Of a stretch of DNA of 64,000 bases, positions 1 to 11,900 are shown one piece after another (within the stretch, counting starts at the first letter, position 1; the number at the start of each line of letters is the position of its first letter). Position numbers and translations under genes: made by a program. Origin of the DNA: Cryptomeria japonica (lineage: Eukaryota > Streptophyta > Pinopsida > Cupressales > Cupressaceae). The DNA is taken from NCBI RefSeq assembly GCF_030272615.1, contig NC_081415.1:231391303-231455302 (forward strand), in the 5' to 3' direction. The notes beneath the pieces were generated by a model. It saw nothing but the letters and a program-made list of their open reading frames with translations. It was not told where the DNA came from and ran no database searches.

Positions 1-85
1 AAAGTTGTACTATATACGACGCTACAATTTCATCATCAAAATATTTTTTTATAGAGAAATCATCGTTATTTTACTTTTTATTCTT

Positions 86-667
86 ACATTCCTTTTTGAG
101 ATGCCCTCGCTTACCACATTTACAACACCTCAATCTACTCTTACTAGATGATTTAGACCTTCTCTTGGATTTAGATCAATCAACTTAGACTTTTCCTTTT
201 CACCAAAGTTCTCATATTTGCCTTTCTCCTTAGTTCTACCTCATACATGCAATTCATATTTAGACTCCTTTGAATTTATTTTCCTTATTTCCTTTGAAAT
301 TAGAGTGGAAACAAGAGAATACAACTTTAGATCATCTGAAAAAGAACCACTGGTTGCAAGAGTAAGATTATACCAATATTCAATCCTCCTCTTCTATCTT
401 TACATTAATTAACTACAATTGACTCAAGATTAGATTAAATGAATTTAATTGTTTTGCAATTGAATTTCCATCATTCATTTTAAGAGATTTCCTTTTTAAA
501 AATAACTTGTTAATGCGACTCTTAGTTTGGTAAATCTCTCCTATTTTATTCCATAATTTATATGGAGTACTCTCATTCAAAACATTTAATGGAACAAAAT
601 CAGATAAACATGGACAAATAGTGTCATAAGCCTTTTTATCTAGTTTATTCCAATAATCATCTATCAT
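86..667 (-). pseudogene. Ty1/copia Gag relic with CCHC zinc knuckle
   Basis: Minus-strand Gag of a Ty1/copia retrotransposon, the nucleocapsid protein that would package element RNA. The segment 413-667 reads as an 84-residue Gag core of the UBN2-like type, with a W-x-K-L-D start and a tyr-lys-leu-trp core. Stops follow, and at about 86-127 a zinc knuckle is readable in the order C-x2-C-x4-H-x4-C, with basic residues around it. The primer-binding site and LTR lie just upstream at 922-937, as expected for the 5' end of an element pointing toward lower coordinates. The rest of the polyprotein lies outside the window. Frame breaks between core and knuckle make it a pseudogene. The copia assignment rests on the Gag type and is fairly secure. 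Confidence 0.7.
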
Positions 668-921
668 AGAATTTGGTTTCTCCTACTTATTAACAACAAT
701 CCATTGATCTCTTTCTTCCAAATGATCCTCTATCTTTAGCTTTGAAAGCTATGAATATCCAATACTATTGAACTTTTCAATGTCCAATTGACATGAGCTA
801 ACCATGATCTCTTATTGCACCATATTTGAAATTGCAAGAAAAAATAACACACTCCCACTATGGTGAAAAAACCAGTCAAACACTCTAAGAAAGGTGTCCC
901 CTTCTCGAATCAAGTCAACTT

Positions 922-934
922 GGCTCTAATACCA
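922..934 (-). other. Primer-binding site (initiator-Met tRNA type)
   Basis: On the minus strand this reads TGGTATTAGAGCC, one base from the common plant retrotransposon primer site TGGTATCAGAGCC that pairs with the 3' end of initiator Met tRNA. It lies 2 bp inside the LTR edge at 937 and upstream of the Gag relic, which fixes the orientation of the element. Confidence 0.75.
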
Positions 935-936
935 AA

Positions 937-1073
937 TGTTGAAAACGAGATAAAACTTTATAGTGAATTTTTGCTGATAATTTTATGCATCTAAATAAAT
1001 AGATTGTGATAAAGAATCGATGGAAATAGATAACAAAATAAATGAAAACCATAACTCAAAAATTACTTAGAGA
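937..1073 (-). mobile_element. 5' LTR of the copia element, split by a solo LTR
   Basis: The LTR edge reads TGTTGAAAAC on the + strand, directly after the primer site, so this is the end of the 5' LTR of the minus-strand copia element. The LTR is interrupted after 1073 by the 1427-bp solo LTR and resumes at 2506. Its outer end is not clear; a candidate terminal CA lies near 2615-2635. Confidence 0.55.
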
Positions 1074-2500
1074 TGTTGGCATATGATGAAGCGGTGACAA
1101 TGTATGTTGTCATTGATGTCAATAAGTGCAGGTGAACTGATATGAAGATTGGAAGAAGTTGTTATTGATGTTCAAGTAGGATAACCGGTATGAAGAGATG
1201 AAGTGGACTGGTGTCACAGTTTCACTAAATGTGACTACCGGTTGGTAGTCTCAACTCTAGGGTTTCCGGTTTGGCAATCTAGCTTGTACGATCCAACCAG
1301 TGACATTTTGTGATGAGTTAGCTAAGAGATAAGGATGAGATAGAGATGCCATGTCAGTTTTGTGCATGTGAAGGATTTCCTTGAGGATCTTGCATGTGAA
1401 GATCAATTGCATTAAATGTCTACCTCGGGAATGAACATTCTTCTTAGCGGTATGTGAAGAGAGCGTGATGGATTACTGATTTCCATATGCGATGAAGAAT
1501 GAACGATGCACAATGACTTGTGATCTATTTGAGATTGTTTTATTCTATGCAAAATGTTTGAACAGTGAGGATTGGATCGCTTGTAATTATAAACCTAAAA
1601 TGTTTAGGGTTTAGGGTTTATGCTAAGGACCTAATTGTTGTCTATAAGGTCGATGATGTTTGTTATTGTTTGTGTTGGCAAATATTGTGTTTGTATCCGA
1701 GTGATGAGATACTTGCCAGACCAGTGAGTGGAAAATTGCAGAGTGTGATTGCAGAGTAGAGGAGCTGAAAAGGATATGCCTTGGCATGTAGTGTTGTTAT
1801 TAAATTAGAGCTTTACCTGTTGTCTTCTAACCATTTCAACAGTAGGACAATCCCTTTACCGGGTAGCTTTAACAGGCTTATTGCAAATCCTCTAACCAGG
1901 TGACTCAAGATCATTGAGTTCTTCAAATCCTCTAGCGAGGTAAACTTTAATAGGGTTTCAACCTTTAACAGGGTATATAGCCATCCCTTAACAGGGTGAT
2001 CTTTAACAGGATCAGTTCCTAACAAAACCTTATTGTAAAGTCTTTAACCGGACTAGGCTCCTAATGAAGCGAACTTCAAAAGAGTTCAAAAACAAGTGTG
2101 TGGGTATTCATCCCCATCGTGGTTTTTCCCATTTGGGTTTTCACGTGAAAAATTTGTGTGTCATGAGTTGTGTATTTTTCATGTGATGATTGAGCAGTCT
2201 TTATTTAGGTGAACATGCATGCAAAGCTAATGGTTATGGTATTACTGATACAACACATACATGAGTATATTGGTGAAGTAATTATCAAGTGTTCAATGTT
2301 ATTTAAAGTATTCAGTTTTACTGGTTTAGTTGTCTGGAGTCTTACTGTGTTTAACTGGTATTGCCATGGTTAAGTTCAGTGATGAAAACAACCAGTTAGC
2401 ATTGTTTTAACTTGATAAGTTGTTGAGAAGTTTTTGTATGTATTGATTCACCCCCCTCTCAGTACCGATTAGGGTATTTGTTGTTCATCATTATTCATCA
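1074..2500 (+). mobile_element. Solo LTR, SIRE/Maximus-like (Ty1/copia), with AGAGA target duplication
   Basis: A 1427-bp segment beginning TGTTGGCA and ending TTCATCA. It is flanked by identical 5-bp duplications, AGAGA at 1069-1073 and 2501-2505. It has no internal coding region or second LTR, so it is a solo LTR left by recombination. Near the right end a run of C followed by TCTCAGTACC resembles the 3' end of SIRE/Maximus copia LTRs, which suggests + orientation. Inside, 1603-1620 holds about two and a half TTTAGGG units, and 1840-2010 holds several degenerate copies of TTTAACAGGGT. Confidence 0.8.
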
Positions 2501-2505
2501 AGAGA

Positions 2506-5500
2506 AACCCTTTCAGGAAAAAAATTCACATCCAAAGAGATCTAGGACTTGTATTAATCCTTTAAATGAGTTACATCAATACAACTTCTCTTTCTGAATT
2601 GCTGCAACACTTCATTGCTTCAACAACCTATGAATAATGTATGTTTCCTTTTGCTAAAGCACCAAATAAATAGACATGAGAGAAGTGATCAATCACAAAT
2701 GTTTTCTAAAACCATTTAGGCACAAATCACAAAAAATAGAAAACTTCCTCTTTCGACTTGTGATTTTATCCACCTTTTAAAGATCTTTCTTATCTTATCC
2801 AAGCTTTCATTTCACTTTCCTTTTTTCATGCTTTTACTATTTTGACAAAAAAAAAATTCTTAAAGTTGTCACAATTGCATTTAGCAACTTTCATGACAAC
2901 TAAAAGATAATTACAAATTGCTAATTAATAATTAAATATAATATAATGAAAGCAAGGTTGAGATATTTACTCAACACTTAAATGATTGCCTCTGCATCTC
3001 CACCATTTTCCTTGGGTACTTTTTTACCATCCTTTTTGGGTACATTTTTGTCACGATATCTACCCATAAAAAGCCACGAAACATTGTTCATAACTGCCTC
3101 TAAGTATCATTTATCTCTATGATTGTCTTCTTCACGAGGTCCTTTAACCACTATTTTTTCCCCTTCAATAAATAGTCACACGAATGCATCATACTTTTAC
3201 TTTTTCCTATGGCCTATTTAGAACCTTTTAGCTTCGTATTTGTTTTAATGGTTTTGGCTTCCTCCAACTATCTATCATCAATACACCATCTTCCTTCCAA
3301 AATACTTTCCACTTTATTTAATGTGCATGTTGTCTATCAAGAGCATTTTAGGCCATTATGTCATTTAGGACTATTATTCACATCTTTCCCACATTATTGT
3401 ATCTCTTTGATAATAAAATCTATGGTTTGTGAGGTTTTAAATAAGCACGTCAATGGATCTAAAATTATCAAATTGCAATAATATATCATAGCTTCTATAT
3501 AGGACTCTTTGACACCTTTTAAGATCTCATTTAAACTCTAAGCTTTGCCATGCATAATCCACTATCTTGGGAGGATTTCTTAGCTAGGGTTTTGGGATTG
3601 AACAACATTTAGCTTTTCCAATATACTTGCAAATATTTTATCTTTTGAAAATGGAAAGAACTTTTGTTAAGGTCTTTTCACATGGTCTTATATTGAATAT
3701 AGTGCCACCTAACAAAAGGACAGTCAACAATCTTTTACGATCGTAACTCTACACACTCATTTTACCTCAACAAACTATTAGATGACTATAAATAAATAAA
3801 AAATGACAGCTCTTACAACTTCAAAATATCAAATGGGTTCCATAAATATCACATATTATTTGACCAAGAGTCACATGTTTTCTACAAAGAGCTATATAGA
3901 TTGAGATACACTTCTTCCTAACTATCATTTTTAACTTCACACTAATCTCCATTATGAAAACACATAAAATAACCAAATATATAGTCAAAACAAAACAAAA
4001 GAAAGGTTATGCATGATCTTTGCATTCTAATTGATGGCTATGACACTTACTCAAAATAATGCAAGGATTTCATCTAGGAAACATGCCTACTTCAAGGATA
4101 GAACAAGACGTACATATGGATACATGGTTATGCATGGATAGAATATGAAAACCTTTAAGGAGCTTGCAACCATTTCAATCTCCTTTTCCCTCAAAATAGA
4201 TACACTTTCATGTCCAAAATTCCCAAAACATCGCCTTTAAAGCTTATAGTCTGATAAAATAGAAGATCCATATTACATGCATTAAAATCTTAAAACTAAG
4301 TGTCAAATATGATAAATTATCCATGAATTCTTTCCAAATGATATTTGGAGCAACCTTGATTGCCATAGAATTTTGAAAAACAAGGTGAAAAAGACCAAAA
4401 ATAATCAAAACCCTAAAATGCTTGACCTATCTAATTGGAACTCAAACTCTTTTCAATGCAAAACTCTCTTTAACTCACACACATGATTTCAACCAAAAAA
4501 AGGTATCTTAAAAACTTAAATAAGTGCCAAACTCACCTTAAAAAAGGTAACTTATCCTTGAAAGATAACAAAACACTTCATTAAAATTTACCTTTCAAGA
4601 ATATTTTCCAATTCTTAGAAGTGTTAGGGATAAACTTAATACTTTCTAAACTTCATGAGCACCTTTTTAAAAACTACTTGAGCCACAGAACATAAACAAA
4701 CTAACAATAGCATCAAGAGACCTAAAAAATAATCGATGGATGAACTAAACACAATCTAGGGGAGTGAGTATATATAGACCATGTGAGAGGAAATATACAA
4801 AATAATACATCCAATAGGGAGAGTACACAAAAAATATCCAAGAATAGAAAAGTGTAACTCCCATGGAAGATGTTGACACCTCACCCTACTCATAGTAACA
4901 CCCAATTTATTAACCTTAAAAAACAAAAGTGCAAGAAAAGAATAGATACTAGGAAAATTAAAAACTACACTACCAAAGGTTACATGAATCGAAATCCATG
5001 GAAGATGGGAGCCAAGAAGAATTTCATCTCTATCAATCTTATAAAGAGATTCATAGCTATTCTTCAAGAAATCATCCTTTACGAGTGACATAATTTATGG
5101 TAATTTAGTTACAACAAGTTGCATATTCTTATATTACATAGCTCATCTTACCTAGCCTCACAAATTGGAGTATGTAAGTAATGTGAGGCTAGAGTAGAAT
5201 GTGGCAAAATAATCATCTAGGAATGGAGAAGAATAATAGGGAGAAAAATTATATGAAACCAAGGCTTATTTATCAACCATGATGACTCCCTTGTGGGTTG
5301 TGAAATAATAATATCTTCCACCTTGTTGGGCTTTGAAACATGAGGCCTAACCATTTTATTGATGACTAACACCTTTAGGTTTATAATTATGATTTTCCCT
5401 TCTAATTTTTTTGTTTGTTAATTCAAGAGAGGGGTAGGGGCCCTATGCCATTATATTTATTAAAAAATATAACATAAATGAAATATTTTTGTTAGGAAAA

Positions 5501-8163
5501 AAATGGCACCCTTATATATCATATGATCCAAAAGAACTAAGGGATCAAGCTCCATTTCCCAAATTAACAATAGTGATAGAGGAAAAGCCCTAATATGTCA
5601 CAACTTACAAAATAATGAGAAATCAAGGAGACAAAAACCATTGGCCAAGGGAACACTTCCATTACATCTAAAAGACAAGTAAAATATGGAATAATTAAGT
5701 TAGACATTATTAGTATTAGTGAAGAAAGGGCCATAAGACTCATTCTCCTTCTTCATTAAACTCACTTTACACTCTAGAATTTTTATAACCTTTGATACCT
5801 CAATAACATTGAACTATTGTTGATGGGATGAAACCTTGACCTAATCACAAAGGGTCATAAAACCCAATTAGATTTGTAAGAGCCCTCCAAACCCTTCAAT
5901 AAAATTTAAATGTTGGCCGCTTCATTGAATAGTGCAATTAACATTGATTTTATCCCTTGTATCGTTTTCATCAAGCACAACACCTTAGACTCAAATCTGG
6001 AGAAGGGAGGGGACAAGTAAATTTTATCATTATATATCCATATCCATTACATCCTCCATGTCACACAAATCCATCATAATTACCCTACCAGCTTCATTGT
6101 GTTATCCTACTTATTCAGGGGTAACTAACTCTTCACATTCCTTCACAATCACATCATTAAATATTACTTATTTACATCTTCATACTTATTTATCAACATT
6201 CTTACACATTTATTATGATTGTACGTTACAATGCCTTTTGAGCTACCTTGATATTTAGGGGCATCATGCTTTCCACCTTATATTGTTCTATTACCATATC
6301 TTCTATTGGGGACACCATGCTTTCTCCACATTTCACAACTTTGTATCTCACCACATTCTCTTGTTGATGTGGGGGAGCATGCTCACATCTTATAATATTG
6401 TACTCATGTAACTCAATCACATCCTAAGAAGCTACTTTATCACACTCGGGGGAATTAGGAGTTATGCCATCCCCACTTTATCAACATGTTGTACAAATTG
6501 ATGTCCTCATCAATACTAGAGACCTATCACCTTACATATACCAATATGTATTCATGCTCTTAGATCTTGAATTAATGACATTTGTTACTTGAGTGCTTAA
6601 TGTAATTACATGTATGTTCTTGGTCTTTTAGGGTCAAATTATCACCCTTACTTATGCATGATAGTGGGTACCTTATTTCTTGATATTTTCTTACTATGCT
6701 TATCATTTAGATTTTTACATGTTTTCTACATGTGATATATTTTTCATAATATTAATTTAGATGATTATTTGCTTACATCTATATTCCATTCATTTCCCCC
6801 TCTCCTACAATTCCTTGTATCCTATATATCCAACCAATTGCAGGACATATTTTATCACTATCACTTTCATGTCAAGTTTTTGAGATAACTCAAGTATCTA
6901 TAGAGATTCATCTTTACTATAATGATAATCCTTATGCCCCATGTGCTTTATTGCCCTATCACCCATCAATCACCGAGTGAGGTAGATCATTATCTCTTTC
7001 TATATCGGTGAAATTTCTCTCTCTCCCTCTTATGATTGTTGATAATGAGATTCAATTTACCTTTTTCCTATTTGTGTTATAAAAGCTACTCATGATATAT
7101 TTTTCCTTTATTTTTCAAGTTCCCATGAATCTCCATGATGACATGTTGTAGGGTCTAATGATTTATATGGACTCTTGTAGTATCCATTTAATGTTTAAAT
7201 AATTTACATGCATGTTTGTGAGTGTTACATACCTTGAGATGCATGATCATTCTAGGATTCACACATCTCAAAATGGGGAAAAAATCTAATGGTTAAATTT
7301 GTATATCGATGACATTTTCCATTTAATTTTATGATCCTTTTGAGGAATTTTCTTGATACATGTACATATTGACAAAGGACTCAATCTTGTATAAAGTTGT
7401 GCTAATTCCCCTAGCATTTATCCATACCATACACATATATTCCCACATATTTATCCCCTACCTTATCCTTGCTTGCACACATTCTTGCATTTACCTAAGA
7501 CTTACATTTATTATACCTATTAATACACCTACAATAATCTCATATTTATCCACCTAGATTTGATCATTTTGCTACACCTTAGGTCAATTCTATAGTTGTG
7601 GAATTTATGCTTGTTTTTCTAAAATTTATATTCAAAATATTGTCACTTATTTTTCTTGCTTTGAGTTGATTAAGTGCACATTTTGCATAATTTGATGTTA
7701 TATGCTAGTATTTAAAGGCATTCAATTACATTCATTTCATATATCCACATCTCTTCAAAATTCACCCACTTATCATTTGTTTTACAACACTTTGATTGGT
7801 GCACTAAGGGGAATTTAGATGTACACAAACATATGCATGTCTAAAGAATGTTGCCTTTGTTTTCCAAAGGCTCACTTAAGAGAATCCTACAATACCCCAA
7901 TACCAAGTTTTCCAAAGTTTGCCTTAGGATAATGTGTCCCCTTACAACACTAATGCTAATCCTCCAAAGGCATTCTTAAATATTCCCAATCCTAGATATC
8001 AAGAAGGTAGCACAAGTAGAGACAAATTGGAAAAACCAAATAGCAAAATTCCATGTTGTACATGATAAAGTTCGAGCATGGAGGATAAGTTTGTGACAAC
8101 ATATTAAACCCTAACTTGTAAAATTGACCTATGACAAAATACATTACATGCAAGAAACTCAAG
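2506..8163. other. Long stretch with no recognisable gene
   Basis: AT-rich sequence upstream of the YchF-like gene. The first 100-150 bp probably complete the split copia LTR. The remainder has only short, low-information reading frames with no domain, codon pattern or repeat structure that I recognise. It probably consists of decayed transposon sequence and the distal promoter region of the downstream gene. I see no tRNA or rRNA gene. Confidence 0.5.
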
Positions 8164-8265
8164 GACCTATAAAGATTAAAAATCATAATATCTTGAGTAA
8201 ATATCAACCAAATTGACCTATGAAGATTCAAAATCACAATGTCTTGAAAAAATATCAACCAAATC
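8164..8265. repeat. Two 51-bp direct repeats upstream of the YchF-like gene
   Basis: Two adjacent copies of a 51-bp unit (8164-8214 and 8215-8265), each running from GACCTAT through AAATATCAACCAAAT. They differ at only a few positions. They lie about 360 bp upstream of the chosen start codon, so they could fall in the promoter or 5' UTR, but nothing shows a function. Confidence 0.75.
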
Positions 8266-8628
8266 CTAAAATCTTCATCAAAGATATAATCTTTAATAAT
8301 AATTATTTTATTTTATTTTAAACTTCCAACAACTAATTATTACAATATCTACCTAGGAATTATTAGGAAATCTAGAAAACAATTAACCCACAACCAGCAT
8401 CAACTATATCTTGGTGAATCTGTTCTCCTTTTGTATGCAATAGATATAGCCGCCTAGTTAAAGTTTATCTACTTTCCAATATTGCCAGACGATAGTTTTC
8501 CATTTGTTCGAGTATCTCAAATTCATGGTGCCCATGCTCATGTGAGTTCATACTTATTTGGCTGTGGATTATCTTCAATAAAAACGGACCACACCAATCA
8601 AAGCCATTGGAGAAAATAACTGCTAAAA

Positions 8629-8961
8629 ATGAAAGGGATTGTGGGCTGTCGGGTTCATTTTCAACTCCCCACAACAATTTTGCCAATGTTGGTGCCTCCC
8701 ACGAGCTCCTGTGCATATTTCAAACCAACCCAAAAGCCACTGAGCTTTACACAGACACATTGGAGCAATTTTTTTGCCAAACCATTTGACCTTAATAATA
8801 ATAGTAATAACAAACCAGCTTCATTCTCAGCAACCATAATAGTTCCCAGAAAGCAATGGAGCAGAAAATATTCATCGTCATCCTCCAGAGTGAGTATGAG
8901 CCTAAGAACTGGAATTGTTGGCCTGCCCAATGTGGGGAAATCTACTCTTTTCAATGCTTTG
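8629..8961 (+). CDS. YchF-like gene, exon 1
   Basis: Encodes 111 residues: the putative chloroplast or mitochondrial transit peptide and the P-loop. It ends on the complete codon TTG (N-A-L) before a canonical GTAAGT donor at 8962. The mature protein probably begins near the MSLRTGIVG segment at residue 90, which aligns with the N-terminus of bacterial YchF. Confidence 0.88.
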
Positions 8962-11900
8962 GTAAGTATTGTCTTTTGCTTATTTCCATAAACGCCCTTG
9001 ATAAATCCAATTATGGTGTGTTCTTAGTAACTGCATTTTTTTGGTTCAAAATATTTATGTTCAAATCTGCCCATTGCAATTCTGGGAGCCTAGTCAAATA
9101 TCATATTTTGCAGTGCAGGTAGCTTATTATAACATTTGTTTTTAGAAGCGTCTGGTTTGCAAAATGATAATTCTCCTCTGAAATATTTTAAATGTTTTAA
9201 GAGTTGATGACCTACAGAACTAGAGAAAATTGTAATTAAAAGATTATGTTCTAAGGGTTTCCGGTGTAATTCTAGTGGGTACCCTAGTAAGAGCGCAACC
9301 CGGGCAGAAATCTCTTATATCCCAATAAGCTAGTCCAAAGATATGGAACACAGGATTGTTATATAATGATTATGGGGTAGATTCAAGTAGTCTGGGCCAT
9401 GTTTACAAATCATAAGCATGCAATTCACGCATACTTAGATGCATTGCTATTGGCATTGAGCCTAAGCTAGAATAATCATGTGAAGCCTATTTAGGTTCTT
9501 TAATTCGACTTGCCAACTAACATCTCAAAGTCGGAGCTGACAAAAAAGGCATTTAATTATTGTTGTGAACCCCTCAATTTTCAGAGCTTATTCCATGCAT
9601 GGTACAATGAGGACCTCCCTTGCTTAAAACATAGAAGTGAGACTATTGGGCTTTTACCCTTTCTAGGGCTGGGATTGTGACAACTGATTTACAATTTGTT
9701 GTAATCATCGGGTCACCAGGAATGCCTGGCCTCCAACGCTAGTGCATACCCTCTATTAGAGAGTTTCTCACCAGCCGTGTCATGCCCTGTTTCCTAGTCA
9801 ATCCAAGTCTGTGCATAATAGATCTGTGCTTTTGTCTTCCTTGTTTCCATCTGCTGCGTGTTTTCTCTTCCCGAGTATGCCTTTTATTCAAACTCCGCTC
9901 TCCCCTTCTTGTTGGAGTTTCAGACTTGCCCTTATTAGGTTGCTTGACTTCCGACCCAACCAACTCAACAATGCTCAGCATAGGACTTGACCTTGATCTA
10001 TCACAAAACAGCCAATAAACATACCATTAGCCCATATGCCATCGATGCATTTAATTTTACAAATTCTTAAAGAAGAATAACTGTATCATCAATTGACGAC
10101 AGACATACATGGAAAGTAATAATATTCAGTAAATGATTATTGTGTGTACATTCCTTCACACATGTCTACATCATACAAAACAAAATGATGAAACTAAAAA
10201 GAATCCAATGGAGTATTGCAATATCCTCAGTCATCACATTTAATTGCAATGCATCTCCTAATGAAGTCAAAGTTTCCCTCTGATAATCTTTGTTTCCCAT
10301 ATTTCAGTTGTGATTCCTAAAATGATAAAATCAACTCCATCAGAGTTATTAGATGCATGCATACATCCAATAGCCTATGCTAAATTTTATGCTTACAAAT
10401 GCTGAAGAGAATACCATTCCACTAAAAGAGCTGAAGTTTTAGTTTTCCAGATGTATTAAATAATAGATTAGCTTGTTCTATTGGGAGTTTTGAATTGAAT
10501 TTAGTATGAAAATTATTTTTAAAATTGACGAGTTATTCTTCTCCTATCCAAGTTTAGGGATTTGTGACAGCCTTGTCACCAATTCCATTTCTCCTTTTCA
10601 ATGTTTATCATCTTAGAGCTTCTTCCCTTATTGTTGGTTAGCACTTTCTGATTGTTCTCCTTTTTTATTTATTTAAGAGATGTTAAGTTTCTTTGGACTA
10701 TGTCACATGTAATGGCTTCGACATACACATTTCCTCCTTGCTTTTAAAGCTAGCAATGCATGGTAGTTATTTGATGTTCCTCCCAATACTTGTAATCATC
10801 ATGTGGCTGCTTCACTGAACCTTGTAATTGGTTTATGTTACCATTTTGATAGGCTTCTTGGTCAGATGACTTTCACTGTGTCCTTGCAAAATTGTTGTTA
10901 TTGTAAAAGTTTTTACTTCTATTGAGGTTGATCCTGTCAAATTCTATTGTGTTATTCTTTCTTCACAGTTCTAATGCAATTGGTGCAGGTTTTATTCAAA
11001 TATATAGTTTGGGTTCATTTGTCTTTTTCCTACCTAGTAAGTTGGTTCCTTTGCATGCCACTTCCACAAGTAGTTTTTGTTTGTTTGTTTGAAGGTGGAG
11101 AACTCATGATGCTTAACTGAAATCAAGAGTTCAATGCACGATTGGTTAGTTTTAGATATTCACCATTGTTTGCCAAGCCCAATTGGAAACTAAACATTGT
11201 ATTAACATGTCCAAGTTGAATGAGAGGAGGAGTTGTTTAACATATATGATGGAGTCTTTCAGTGAACAAGATTTTTTTTTCTATCATCCATTAAGGTTTA
11301 TCTCTAAAGCAGTTCCTCTAAATAGACAAGGACTGCAGATAATTGAGCTTCTTGTTTTACATGCATTCTCCATTCGTCTTTTTCTTACACCTATATTAAT
11401 TTATTTAAAAATGAGATTCCTTTTAGATTTAAGAAGGAATGTAAATATAGATTTTAGCTTACAGAGGCTCATTAGCTGTTTAGATATCTAACTAATTGAG
11501 ATAGTGAATTCAGTGTGATATGTTCTGGTTGTAAGGTTGAAAATGGAAAAGCTCAAGCAGCCAATTTTCCGTTCTGCACAATAGAACCCAATGTGGGAGT
11601 TGTTGGTGTGCCAGATCCACGCTTAGATGTGCTTTCTCAACTCAGTAAATCACAACGTACGGTACCAGCTTCAATGGAGTTTGTAGACATTGCAGGACTT
11701 GTAAAGGGAGCCAGCCAAGGAGAGGTGATTATATCTTAGACTTGACTTTGCTATTCAGGCATTAGAATGACATTGCATTTTGATTTTGTTTCACTTCATA
11801 TTCTGTGTGGGCCTTACTTCTTGATGAAAAGTCAGATCTGTAACATTTCTGCTTTTCCAACTTCCATGAATGCCCTTGACACGCCAATTTTCTGTGACTT

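Noticed and set aside
1603-1620. TTTAGGG units as an interstitial telomere tract
   Set aside because: Only about two and a half units, inside a defined solo LTR. Far too short for a telomere remnant.
4756-5091. 111-codon minus-strand frame upstream of the gene
   Set aside because: Overlapped by an open + strand frame of similar length, with no homology or start context. Not a supported gene.
8661-8954. 97-codon minus-strand frame over exon 1
   Set aside because: Antisense shadow of the conserved YchF exon, with no domain of its own.
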